Assembly: GCF_014270105.1 (NCBI RefSeq)
Contig: NZ_JACNMF010000003.1
Coordinates: 248,001-312,000 of the forward strand
Direction: 5' to 3'
DNA length: 64,000 bases
Origin: Hyunsoonleella aquatilis
GTDB taxonomy: Bacteria; Bacteroidota; Bacteroidia; Flavobacteriales; Flavobacteriaceae
Positions 1 to 8,665 of this stretch are shown here, in pieces (within the stretch, counting starts at the first letter, position 1; the number at the start of each line of letters is the position of its first letter). The notes under the pieces are model-generated. The model made no database searches and was not told the origin of the DNA. It was given only the letters and a program-made list of their open reading frames with translations. The position numbers and the translations under genes are program-made.

Positions 1-1529
1 AGTTTGTTTCTGAAACTGGATTAGATTTTAGTGTAACCAGTAAATATACTTGGGAGGGTGTTGGGTTGCCATACCATCCCATGGAAATGAGGAAGGGAGA
101 GCTGACTATGTTGTACAACGTTGATAAACGGCAACGCTATGGTTACGCAGATTTTTTAAGCCATTCTCGCAATTTCGATTTTATTTATAGGTTATGGGGC
201 GTTGGTACAATGCGCATGTTTACCTGGGCAGACCCCGACTATGCGCGCCGGTTTTCACAAAGCACTAGTTTTGGTAATGCCAAAGGATTTCAGGTAACGC
301 CGCCATTGGGGAGAAAGCTAAATACCTGGCGTCTTTTCAAGGACGACACCATGGAATATTTCACTTGGGAAGATGAGCGCTATTGGGCATGGTATGTATT
401 ATTTGGAAGGTTAGGGTATTCTAGCAATGTAAAACCTCAGGTTTGGGAGCGGGAATTCAAAGCACGTTACGACAAAGCCTATAAAAATGTTTTGAGCGCT
501 TACAGATCGGCCAGTAAAGTATTGCCCTTAATTACGTCCTCACACCTTACATTTCATCCTGGCAATTATAACTGGGCTGAAATAGAGAGCGGAGGTGCGC
601 TTTTCGTGGCACACAATGCCAATCCCTATTATATTCTGAAAAATAGAACCTATCAATCATCAGAACCGGGTGATCCGGGGCTTTTTTATAGTATAGAGGA
701 TTATGTAAAAGATCAGTTGAAGGATAGTGTCAGGCCAAAAATTACTCCTGGGCAACTGGCAAAACGTTTCAGTATTTTGGCCAAAGATGTATTGCGTTCA
801 TTAGATGGTATCCGCTTGGCAGATATACCTGAAGCTCATAAAAAGGAATTTATTACAAATGAAATTGATCTCAAAATTTTATCAAACCTAGCACAGTACC
901 ATTCTTTTAAAATCAAAGCCGCTACGGACTTTTCATTTTATGAAGAAACGCAAAATAAGGGATATTTGAAGTCATCATTACAACAGATGTATAAGGCTAA
1001 AAGTTGTTGGGCTATCATTGACAGTTTGACAGAACAGCAATATTTTGAATCACCACGATTTTTGCATGACAATGGCTCGTGGAAAGGCCGGTTGGTTGAA
1101 ATAGATAAGGATATAAACAAAATAGAGGGCATTATTAAAGACCCCTCTGGAATAGCCACCTTGACCTATTGGAGAGAATTAGAATCGAAAAATGATGAAT
1201 TTGTTAAAAGTTTAAGGGCTTCTGTTCCTGGTGCGGTATCCTCCAAAGGTAAATTAGCCGTTGCTTTGCTTACTGGAGCGAGATTAGACGATTTCCAACA
1301 GCCAAAAGTACACTACAGAGAAGCAAATATGACCAAAGGTAAATTCAACGAACTGAATATGGAATGGGACGGCACAAAATATGTGGCCAAAATACCCATG
1401 GAAGTGTTGGATTCAAATTATGATGTACTATTATATTTTACGCTGTTGGATACTGATGGGGGGGTCATAGTCTACCCTGGCCTGTACAACGAAATACACA
1501 GCATGCCCTACTTCCATATTGAGAGGTGA
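1..1529 (+). CDS. GH67-like glycosidase-family protein, 5'-truncated by window edge
   Basis: The reading frame is open from the first bases of the window (frame of position 3), so the true start lies outside. The 508 visible residues have no signal peptide and correspond to the C-terminal half of a larger protein. A stretch rich in Trp and Tyr (FTWEDERYWAWYVLFGRLGY, around residues 118-137 of the visible part) matches in pattern the HWYQWLLWGRLSYDP stretch of the protein encoded at 9589-11763. Both also share a following helical segment. The last ~110 residues look like a beta-sandwich. The relation to the alpha-glucuronidase-like (GH67 superfamily) proteins is inferred from this resemblance; substrate is unknown. 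The catalytic half is not visible, so activity cannot be judged. Confidence 0.6.
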   Translation, partial: FVSETGLDFSVTSKYTWEGVGLPYHPMEMRKGELTMLYNVDKRQRYGYADFLSHSRNFDFIYRLWGVGTMRMFTWADPDYARRFSQSTSFGNAKGFQVTPPLGRKLNTWRLFKDDTMEYFTWEDERYWAWYVLFGRLGYSSNVKPQVWEREFKARYDKAYKNVLSAYRSASKVLPLITSSHLTFHPGNYNWAEIESGGALFVAHNANPYYILKNRTYQSSEPGDPGLFYSIEDYVKDQLKDSVRPKITPGQLAKRFSILAKDVLRSLDGIRLADIPEAHKKEFITNEIDLKILSNLAQYHSFKIKAATDFSFYEETQNKGYLKSSLQQMYKAKSCWAIIDSLTEQQYFESPRFLHDNGSWKGRLVEIDKDINKIEGIIKDPSGIATLTYWRELESKNDEFVKSLRASVPGAVSSKGKLAVALLTGARLDDFQQPKVHYREANMTKGKFNELNMEWDGTKYVAKIPMEVLDSNYDVLLYFTLLDTDGGVIVYPGLYNEIHSMPYFHIER

Positions 1530-1675
1530 GGGCTGGAGGCACATACTTTTCTTTGGTATCAAATTGGTGTTCGGCCCCAAAACCAGTATTAATTGAAGGT
1601 ATCAGCTGTAAGGTAAGTAGCCTTAGAAACTAGTTGCACCAAAAACCTCCAACCCAAAATAATTCTGACGCCTTA

Positions 1676-1699
1676 ATCACCTAGTCTTTTTTAGGTGAT
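1676..1699. terminator. possible hairpin terminator after the GH67-like gene
   Basis: ATCACCTA (1676-1683) pairs perfectly with TAGGTGAT (1692-1699) around an 8-nt T-rich loop. No clear T-run follows and it lies ~150 nt after the stop codon, so a terminator role is only possible. Confidence 0.3.
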
Positions 1700-1822
1700 A
1701 GCCAAAAACTTAGTAAACCTGATTTCGAGATCATTCAAATTAGTAACTTATAACTTAAATTAACGTGAGTTCGACGTATTATACATTTAAAACAGGGACC
1801 TCTCCTTTATTAATAATGAATA

Positions 1823-1898
1823 TTGTTATTTCGAGCAAGGGGAAACCACATACCAGTGAGATGTCTCGTCGCTTATGCTGCGCTCTGTCGACATGACA
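1823..1898. repeat. degenerate palindromic intergenic repeat
   Basis: TGTTATTTCGA (1823-1833) is near-complementary to TCGACATGACA (1888-1898; 9 of 11 pairs), and the interior carries a GAGATGTCTCGTCGCTTATG segment. This resembles the small palindromic 'TGTCATTTCGA...' repeats common between genes in Flavobacteriia. It looks eroded. Recognition is from memory of that repeat type. Confidence 0.4.
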
Positions 1899-2181
1899 AA
1901 GCATTGGTTTTTGTGTTTATAAGAGCGTGTGAGGTTAAATATAATATCAAACTTCTTAAGACAAGCGTTGCGTTTTCCTTTCGGAACACTCTGTTTGAAT
2001 ACCCTTAATGGAGTAATTTCGCGAGGTAAAGTTATTCCCTTTTGATAGAACTACAGGGGTGTTTTTAGATTAATCAACTGAAAATCATCTATTTTATATC
2101 GAGCACATAGTTAGTAGCCACAAGGGTTTCCAATTGCAATAAATCCATTTTTTTTGAATTATAACGAATGTTTGTATTGAA

Positions 2182-2227
2182 CCATGATTGTACAGGATAG
2201 CTAAAAAACAAAAGTATTTTATATTGT
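2182..2227 (+). promoter_or_regulatory. regulon promoter 1: direct-repeat operator plus -7 box
   Basis: Half-sites CATGATT (2183-2189) and CAGGATA (2193-2199), then 20 nt, then the -7-like TATATTGT (2220-2227), 63 nt before the ATG at 2291. Same architecture and spacing as seven other promoters in the window. Confidence 0.65.
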
Positions 2228-2290
2228 GTCGGTCTATAGGAGTTTTCTATAGGGTAAAACTATTATTAACTAATAAACATTTAATTTATT

Positions 2291-3157
2291 ATGAAAAAAA
2301 TTACATTAAGAATTAGTGCATTTTTATTATTTGCCATGTTTGCGCTTCAAGTACAAGCTCAACCATGTCCTGAACTATGGCTTGAGCCAGGTACTTATAA
2401 GCTTGCAGTATGTACTGAAACTACTCCTCCTACTGATGCGGCGACCGAGCTTTACATGACCATTAATAGCTCTTCTGGTGCTTTAGAATGGGCTGCATTA
2501 TTACCGGGCGATGATCCAACTCAAGTTTGGACGGTAACAGACCATAGAACGCCAGCTTCTTCTGGGTATGTGGAAATTTGGGCATCAATTCCTGGTGTTG
2601 GAGACTTTACCATGGCTGTAGATCAATCAACTTTAGATGGGTCCGGATCAGATCCTGAAATTACGCTTACTGTTGTACCAGGTCAACCGATTGGTGATAA
2701 CACTGATCCAAACTACGGTTATGACCAGTTTCAAAGAAGAAAAGCGACTGGTTGGTCTGGCTCTGGAAACAATGCATTGTTCGCAAAACCTCCAGGACAA
2801 GGAAACTTAAGATATAGAGACGCTCCAGCTGCAGCAGGTGACCCAGTAAATTTTCAAAGTCCGGGTGCAATTGGCGCACTTCGATTCATTCTTGTATCTA
2901 CATTAAGCAATGATGAGTTTGATACAAGTTCAATATTTGTGTCTAACCCTGTAAATGATGAAATCAGTATTGAAGGTTTGACTTCTAATGTAGAAAAAGT
3001 TACTGTATTCTCACTTGTAGGTAAAGAGGTTTTATCAAGAGAATTAAGTGGCGAAACATCACTTAAATTGGATGTTAGCGCATTTACTAGCGGTATGTAC
3101 TTAGTTAATTTCACTGGAAATGGTGGAAGCTTTACTAAAAAAGTATTAAAGCTGTAA
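2291..3157 (+). CDS. secreted protein of unknown function with T9SS sorting domain
   Basis: The 288-residue product starts with a signal peptide (residues 1-23, ending VQAQ) and ends with a T9SS type A sorting domain (about 212-288; pattern VFSLVGKEV...GMYLVNFTGNGG...KKVLKL). The middle (25-205) is rich in Trp, Pro, Thr and Gly, with two Cys near its start, and looks all-beta. I do not recognise the family. It is likely exported and anchored at the cell surface. It is a single-gene unit: preceded by the regulon operator (2182-2227) and followed by a strong terminator (3191-3232). Its regulation with the rhamnosidases and lyases suggests a role in glycan binding or cleavage, which is inference only. 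Confidence 0.8.
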   Translation: MKKITLRISAFLLFAMFALQVQAQPCPELWLEPGTYKLAVCTETTPPTDAATELYMTINSSSGALEWAALLPGDDPTQVWTVTDHRTPASSGYVEIWASIPGVGDFTMAVDQSTLDGSGSDPEITLTVVPGQPIGDNTDPNYGYDQFQRRKATGWSGSGNNALFAKPPGQGNLRYRDAPAAAGDPVNFQSPGAIGALRFILVSTLSNDEFDTSSIFVSNPVNDEISIEGLTSNVEKVTVFSLVGKEVLSRELSGETSLKLDVSAFTSGMYLVNFTGNGGSFTKKVLKL

Positions 3158-3190
3158 GTAAGGCCAATACCTTATTTAATAAAGTTTTTT

Positions 3191-3232
3191 AAAAACATCC
3201 TATGCTGATATTGAGCATAGGATGTTTTTTTT
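3191..3232 (+). terminator. strong rho-independent terminator
   Basis: A 16-bp stem (3191-3206 with 3214-3229; core ACATCCTATGCT / AGCATAGGATGT) with a 7-nt loop, followed by a T-run. It separates the gene at 2291 from rhaM. Confidence 0.9.
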
Positions 3233-3252
3233 GATTTAAATATTATGATACT

Positions 3253-3567
3253 ATGCAGAGATTAGCATTTAAAATGAAATTGAACAAAGGGCAAAAGGAT
3301 GCCTATAAAAAAAGGCATGACCAGCTATGGCCAGAATTGAAACAACTACTTAAAGACAATGGCGTAAGTGAGTACTCTATATTTTTGGATGAAGAAACCA
3401 GTACGTTATTTGCGTTTCAAAAAGTATCCGGAGAGGGAGGGTCTCAGGATTTAGCCGATAATCCTATTGTTAAAAAGTGGTGGGATTTTATGGCTGATAT
3501 CATGGAAACCAATCCGGACAACTCGCCTGTTTCAATACCTTTGGAGGAGTTGTTTTATTTAGAGTAG
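3253..3567 (+). CDS. rhaM: L-rhamnose mutarotase
   Basis: The 104-residue cytoplasmic protein has the length and pattern of RhaM, which interconverts the alpha and beta anomers of L-rhamnose so that free sugar released by rhamnosidases can enter isomerisation. The family's catalytic His is at position 22 (KKRH22), Tyr41 is in GVSEYSI, and the tandem Trp at 76-77 is in KKWWDFMADIM, all as expected for the family. It lies between a terminator and the operator of the lyase gene at 3693, without a recognisable operator of its own, so it may use a local promoter or read-through. Its presence is one of the best indications that the target glycan contains rhamnose. Confidence 0.92.
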   Translation: MQRLAFKMKLNKGQKDAYKKRHDQLWPELKQLLKDNGVSEYSIFLDEETSTLFAFQKVSGEGGSQDLADNPIVKKWWDFMADIMETNPDNSPVSIPLEELFYLE

Positions 3568-3603
3568 CCTTGTTCCGCAAGTCCAATAACCAGCTTATAA
3601 CTA

Positions 3604-3649
3604 ACAGTATAGGGCAGGACACTTTTTATTTGATATGGATGTAATTTTA
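3604..3649 (+). promoter_or_regulatory. regulon promoter 2: direct-repeat operator plus -7 box
   Basis: Half-sites CAGTATA (3605-3611) and CAGGACA (3615-3621), 20 nt, then TAATTTTA (3642-3649), 43 nt before the ATG at 3693. Confidence 0.7.
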
Positions 3650-3692
3650 TGCAATAATTTTTGTTAAGGTTATTGCTATAAAAAAGAAAATT

Positions 3693-6170
3693 ATGAAAAA
3701 GAATTATTTTAAGATAGGTAGAGCGACAATGGTTGCAAAACTGCTTGTTTTACTTTTGGCTTCCTTTATATCCGAGGCTCAAGTTACCCTAGAGGCAGAA
3801 GTGAAAGTATCAGACTTAGGGCTTCACTTAAATGGGGATAAGGTTGCCGCCAACGCCCCAGATAACGGTGATGATGATAAGTATGACCGTTACTTTGGTT
3901 CTACCATCACTGCAAAGGGGGATTGTATTAAGTCTTATGGTGATTACGTGTTCATGACTTGGTACCGTGGAGGTAAAACAGACCGTCATGTTATGTTGAC
4001 TAGGTACAATACGGTTACTGGCTCCATGGCAACTATAGAGTTTCCTCATAGGCATACAGGATATCTAAATCAATGGTGGATTGGGGAAGCTCATAATGCT
4101 ATTGCTATTGGAATAAGCCCGATAGATGGGACAATACACTTATTGTATGATATGCATGCGTATAGTGCTAACAGGCCTTCTAATGGTAGTTTGGCAAATG
4201 ATTATTTTAGGTACTCCTACTCATTGCCAAATACTGCAGGATTGCCCGATGCCGATTTCACCCTCGATAAGTTCGTGCAAAGTTCAAACGGCATGTACAA
4301 GCATTTAAAAATGCCAGGTATTGCTCCACAGTCAGAGTTTCTTGAATTAACCTACCCGCATTTCTTTTTAAACGATGATGGCGATTTGTTTATGTGGATG
4401 CGTAGAGGGGGGCATACCAACGGGATGTACAAATTTATAAGGTATGATGCTAGTACAGGTAATTGGGGTAATTTCGTGGATTTTAATAGTTTAAATGCTA
4501 ACCGTCAGCCGGGTATCCAGTATAATTGGGGACTATACGGAACCATTAAATATGAAAATGGAAAAATAAGAATTGCATATCAAAGAAGGTTAGGAAATAG
4601 TCAAGATAAGTTTAGCCATCAAAATGGAGTGTATTATGCCTATTCCGATAATCAAAATGGCGTAGGTGGATGGAACAATCATAAAGGCGAAAGTTTTAAC
4701 ACGCCACTGTACGATTCCGATTTTATAAAGGTAATGGAACCAGGTGATTATGTGCAGACTACCGTTAAAGATAAAGTGCATATTGTAGGTGGTTTTGATT
4801 GGACGGTAACTGCTAATGAAGATGTGCATATTATCAGCAGAGTAAAGGACAATGAAAATAACGTTACAAAGTATTTACATACATATAAACCTTCAGGAGC
4901 TACGGATTTTATAACTTCAGAAGATTTTTCAGGTGGTGAAGCGGTTTATACTTCGGGCAATAGTGTGTTTTTAATCGGATTGAAAAATGGACGTGTATTT
5001 GTAGAAAAAGCAGAAGGGGGAACTAACAATTTCACAAGAGTTTATGAAGCAACAACAGGTAAGCACTTTAGGCACGGAAGGGTTCACATAGCTAACGGTA
5101 AAGCTTATTATTATTTAATGGAAAATCTATCCGGTAGCGCGCAACCTATATACCTTCAGATTATCGATTTGGACATTGTGCAAGAACCGTTCAGGGTTGC
5201 TTTAACCAACCCGAGTAACGGAGAAACTGTTTATACAGGTGAAACTGTGCAGATTGCCGCAGATGCAGTTGATGAAAACGGCAGTATTTCAAAGGTAGAG
5301 TTTTTGGTTGATGGTTCGTATTTTGGTGAAGATAGTTCTGAACCCTATTTTGTTGATTGGGCGCCAGCTATTGACGGTAGCTATACCCTTCAGGCAGTAG
5401 CTTACAATGGAAATAATGAAACGGTGTCTTCAACTGAAATAACGGTTAATGCTCAAACTTTTGATCCGACAGATTTAACAGGACAGGTTTATAGAATAAA
5501 AAATGTTGAAACAGGAAAATATCTAGAATCGTCAACAACTAGTGGAGATGTATTTAGTAGTGATTATATTTCCGGTAATGACGCTATAAACTGGACTTTT
5601 GTGAAATCAACAGTGAGTGGAACCGAATATTATAATATAGATAGTGAAGTTCGCGGTGTTTTAAGAGGCGCTGGTGCAGGAGCTGGTAATGCCATAATAA
5701 GCACGACTAGGTCATCACCAAATACAGACGTTGATAAAGTCTGGACAGCCTATTATATTCAAGATGAAGATGTTTATAGGTTTGCAGTTAAAGACGGTAG
5801 TAACTTCTTATATCATGATGCTATTGATGTATTTTATAATAAAACTGCTGACATTACGGATACTCGAAGCAAATGGAAAGTCGAATTAGCGAGTAATGCA
5901 CCTCTTAGTTTAGACGATAAGGAACTTGTGTCGTCATCGATTAAGGTGTATCCTAACCCGAGTTCAAAGCGTTTTACGGTGTTGCTCAATGGGTTTAATA
6001 AGGCCAGTATTGTTATAAATGATATGCTAGGTAAAGAAGTTTATCGAAAAACCATTACCAAGGATAGACTGGAAATTGAAAACAATGGACGCTTTGCCCC
6101 AGGATTATACCTGATAAAGGTAGTTGATGATCTACAGAGGGTAAGCCATACAAAATTAGTAATAAGATAG
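3693..6170 (+). CDS. secreted BNR-propeller ulvan-lyase-like protein, multidomain, T9SS-exported
   Basis: The 825-residue product has a signal peptide (1-30), a BNR-4-type beta-propeller of about 460 residues (30-490), a bacterial Ig-like domain (~498-590; 'LTNPSNGETV... KVEFLVDG'), a ricin-type beta-trefoil-like domain (~598-735; 'YRIKNVETGKYLES'), and a T9SS sorting domain (~745-825; VYPNPSS...). The propeller contains FPHRHTGY and EAHNAIAIG, in the style of the seven-bladed-propeller ulvan lyases (PL24/PL25 families), which cleave rhamnose-3-sulfate to uronic acid linkages by beta-elimination. The lyase assignment is inferred from fold family and context. The trefoil probably binds carbohydrate. 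It is transcribed from its own operator and ends at a terminator. The next gene is a paralogue over the propeller only. Confidence 0.75.
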   Translation: MKKNYFKIGRATMVAKLLVLLLASFISEAQVTLEAEVKVSDLGLHLNGDKVAANAPDNGDDDKYDRYFGSTITAKGDCIKSYGDYVFMTWYRGGKTDRHVMLTRYNTVTGSMATIEFPHRHTGYLNQWWIGEAHNAIAIGISPIDGTIHLLYDMHAYSANRPSNGSLANDYFRYSYSLPNTAGLPDADFTLDKFVQSSNGMYKHLKMPGIAPQSEFLELTYPHFFLNDDGDLFMWMRRGGHTNGMYKFIRYDASTGNWGNFVDFNSLNANRQPGIQYNWGLYGTIKYENGKIRIAYQRRLGNSQDKFSHQNGVYYAYSDNQNGVGGWNNHKGESFNTPLYDSDFIKVMEPGDYVQTTVKDKVHIVGGFDWTVTANEDVHIISRVKDNENNVTKYLHTYKPSGATDFITSEDFSGGEAVYTSGNSVFLIGLKNGRVFVEKAEGGTNNFTRVYEATTGKHFRHGRVHIANGKAYYYLMENLSGSAQPIYLQIIDLDIVQEPFRVALTNPSNGETVYTGETVQIAADAVDENGSISKVEFLVDGSYFGEDSSEPYFVDWAPAIDGSYTLQAVAYNGNNETVSSTEITVNAQTFDPTDLTGQVYRIKNVETGKYLESSTTSGDVFSSDYISGNDAINWTFVKSTVSGTEYYNIDSEVRGVLRGAGAGAGNAIISTTRSSPNTDVDKVWTAYYIQDEDVYRFAVKDGSNFLYHDAIDVFYNKTADITDTRSKWKVELASNAPLSLDDKELVSSSIKVYPNPSSKRFTVLLNGFNKASIVINDMLGKEVYRKTITKDRLEIENNGRFAPGLYLIKVVDDLQRVSHTKLVIR

Positions 6171-6208
6171 ATGAGTATTTAAAGTTTTAAGTACCTATAA
6201 ATTTTATA

Positions 6209-6245
6209 AAACCAGAAAAGCACTGCTTTTTCTGGTTTTTTTTTT
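6209..6245 (+). terminator. rho-independent terminator
   Basis: ACCAGAAAAGCA and TGCTTTTTCTGGT pair (with one bulge) around a very short loop, followed by nine or more T. It ends the lyase unit at 3693. Confidence 0.85.
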
Positions 6246-6387
6246 AAAGAAATGTGGTTGGAAAGATTGAGCAATACAACCTTACGGTAAATTGGAATAT
6301 TAAAAGCGGTATTCCGGACGTAAATTCCAGTAATTCAACACTATCAAAGGTTTAGCGATTAAATAAAAATACTTTGGCCAATGTTCA

Positions 6388-6433
6388 CCCATATACTACA
6401 GGATATTATAAAATCTAATTTTTTGTAATTTCA
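6388..6433 (+). promoter_or_regulatory. regulon promoter 3: direct-repeat operator plus -7 box
   Basis: Half-sites CCATATA (6389-6395) and CAGGATA (6399-6405), 20 nt, then TAATTTCA (6426-6433), 35 nt before the ATG at 6469. The -7 box matches only TAnnTT. Confidence 0.6.
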
Positions 6434-6468
6434 CAGGGTTATTGTTTGCTAGAATAAAAAATCGAACT

Positions 6469-8664
6469 ATGAAAAAAGAATACACGCTTCAAAGTGGCAT
6501 TGGCTTTACTATTTTATTGTTGATGCTTCTTTCACTTTCTAATATTGCAAGTGCCCAGGTTGTCTTAGAAGAGGAAATAAAGATTACCGATCTAGGTTTG
6601 CATTTTGATGGTAGTAAGGTTAGCAGTGGAGCCTCAAACACAGGTGATAATGCGCCTTATGATTTTTTCTTCGGCCGTAGTATTTCCGCACATGGCGATG
6701 CCGTAAAGTCTTATGGAGATTATGTCTTCATGACTTGGTACCGAGGAGGAAAGGCAAATCGTCATTTGATGCTTTCGCGCTACAATAAAGTAACAGGTGT
6801 AGTTGCTACGATTGAATTCCCTCATCGACACACAGGATATCAAAATCAGTACTGGATTGGCGAATCACACAATACCTGTGCCGTTGGCATAAGTCCATTG
6901 GACGGAACCATCCATTTGCTATACGATATGCATGCTTATAGTGCAACAAGACCCTCAAACGGAAGTTTGGCCAATGATTATTTTAGGTATTCCTATTCGG
7001 TAGCAAATGCGGCAACCGTACCGGACAATGAATTTACCTTGGATAAATTTGTTAAAGACAATGGAGTGGACGGAGATTACAAACACTTGCGTACACCTGG
7101 AAACGTGGCACAATCAGAATTTGTAGCATTAACCTATCCTAGCTTTTTTCTAAATGACCAGGGAGACCTTCTGTTTTTTATGCGAGAAGGTGGAAACAAT
7201 AATGGCATGTACAAGTTTAGCAAGTATGATGCAAATACAGGAACTTGGAATAACTTTACAGATTTTAATAGCTTAAATGCAAAAAGTCAGCCTGGTATCA
7301 CTTACAACTGGGGGTTATATGGAGATATTAAATACGTAAATGGAAAAATACGCATTGGTTTTCAGCGTAGGTCTTCTAACAATAATGATAAGTATCAATA
7401 CCAAAACGGTGTGTATTATGCATATTCAGATGATCCAAGTGGTGCCACTGGTTGGAAAAATCACAAAGGAGAGGCTTTTACAGTACCTCTATATGATGCA
7501 GATTTTATAAAAGTTATGGAGCCAGGAGATTATGTGGCAACCACTCAAAAAGACAAAGTTCACATAGTTGGTAATTTCGATTGGACGGTAACGGCCAATG
7601 AAGATATCCATATTATAAGTAGAGTTAAAGATAATGAAAACAATGTCACAAAATTTTTGCATACTTATAAACCGTCAGGGGCAACGGATTTTATTACCTC
7701 TGAGGATTTTTCAGGCGGATCAGCGTTGTATACAGCTGGCAACGATGTGTTTATTGTAGGTTTACAAAACGGAAGAGTTTTTGTCGATAAAACCGAAGGA
7801 GGTACTAATAATTTTCAAAGAGTTTATGAAGCCACATCGGGCAGAACATTTGATCATGGCGTAATACATATACATAGCGGTAAAGTGTATTACTATCTTA
7901 TGGAGGATAAATCGGGTAGCGCCCAACCATTATACCTGCAAATCATAGATTTGGATATAGGGCCTACAGATCCTACTTTACCAAATAATTTTACAATACA
8001 GGCCATAGGGGAGACCTGTGAGAACAAAAACAACGGAAGACTTATCATTAGCGGTGCGGCAGTGCACAACTACACTACAACTATTAATGGAGTGGTTTAC
8101 GACTTTAATAAAGATACAACTATAGAAAATTTAAGTCCTGGTACTTACGATTTCTGTATTGATGTAGTAGGGAAAAATTACAGCCACTGCTACGAGGTAG
8201 AGATAGAAGGTGGCACGAGCCTGACGGGAAAGATGAGATTGGATAAGAAGTCCGTAGAAGTTTCTGTGGATTCAGGAGCACCACCATATACAGTTTATAT
8301 TAATGGCAATCAAATTTTGGAGACCTACCATCCCCGCTTCAATGTGGACGTGAATCACGGGGACGACTTGAAGGTGAAGAGCAAGGATGCCTGTCAAGGG
8401 GAAATGTCCAAAACCATTAACCTTCTTGAGGATGTCAAGGCTTACCCCAACCCTTCAAGTGGTTTGTTTGAGATTTATGTACCGAATAATTTAAAATCCG
8501 TTGATTTAGAAATTTATAGCATGCATTCTCAACTCGTAGGCCATAAAAGATACGATACAAATTCTGGAAAAATCAATTTGAATATAGAAGATAAACCAAA
8601 CGGAATCTATTTTGTTAAAGTGAATTTAGAAGCTCCAGTATTTATAAAATTAATCAAAAAATAA
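6469..8664 (+). CDS. secreted BNR-propeller ulvan-lyase-like protein, T9SS-exported, paralogue of 3693-6170
   Basis: I start at the ATG at 6469 (MKKEYTLQ...), which gives a clean signal peptide ending ASAQ; an upstream in-frame TTG at 6442 is less likely. The 731-residue product repeats the propeller of the preceding lyase-like protein (~22-490) with long identical blocks such as DFIKVMEPGDYV and FDWTVTANED. It lacks the Ig and ricin-like domains. Instead it carries a module with paired Cys (~505-655; 'GETCENKNNGRLIISG... LSPGTYDFCIDVVG') and a T9SS sorting domain (~660-731). Similar Cys modules precede T9SS tails in other flavobacterial enzymes (general knowledge). It is followed one base later by a lipoprotein gene, so the two are co-transcribed. 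Probable endo-acting ulvan lyase. Confidence 0.75.
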   Translation: MKKEYTLQSGIGFTILLLMLLSLSNIASAQVVLEEEIKITDLGLHFDGSKVSSGASNTGDNAPYDFFFGRSISAHGDAVKSYGDYVFMTWYRGGKANRHLMLSRYNKVTGVVATIEFPHRHTGYQNQYWIGESHNTCAVGISPLDGTIHLLYDMHAYSATRPSNGSLANDYFRYSYSVANAATVPDNEFTLDKFVKDNGVDGDYKHLRTPGNVAQSEFVALTYPSFFLNDQGDLLFFMREGGNNNGMYKFSKYDANTGTWNNFTDFNSLNAKSQPGITYNWGLYGDIKYVNGKIRIGFQRRSSNNNDKYQYQNGVYYAYSDDPSGATGWKNHKGEAFTVPLYDADFIKVMEPGDYVATTQKDKVHIVGNFDWTVTANEDIHIISRVKDNENNVTKFLHTYKPSGATDFITSEDFSGGSALYTAGNDVFIVGLQNGRVFVDKTEGGTNNFQRVYEATSGRTFDHGVIHIHSGKVYYYLMEDKSGSAQPLYLQIIDLDIGPTDPTLPNNFTIQAIGETCENKNNGRLIISGAAVHNYTTTINGVVYDFNKDTTIENLSPGTYDFCIDVVGKNYSHCYEVEIEGGTSLTGKMRLDKKSVEVSVDSGAPPYTVYINGNQILETYHPRFNVDVNHGDDLKVKSKDACQGEMSKTINLLEDVKAYPNPSSGLFEIYVPNNLKSVDLEIYSMHSQLVGHKRYDTNSGKINLNIEDKPNGIYFVKVNLEAPVFIKLIKK

Positions 8665-8665
8665 G

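Larger units (their letters stand above)
1530..2290. other. 760-bp non-coding stretch
   Basis: No convincing gene is present. A 61-codon reading frame at 1823-2008 overlaps a palindromic repeat and has no coding character. The stretch holds a small hairpin (1676-1699), the degenerate repeat at 1823-1898, and, at its right end, the operator and -7 box that drive the gene at 2291. Confidence 0.6.

Noticed and set aside
1823-2008. A 61-codon reading frame in the first intergenic region
   Set aside because: It overlaps a palindromic repeat, has no recognisable domain and no start context; not reported as a gene.
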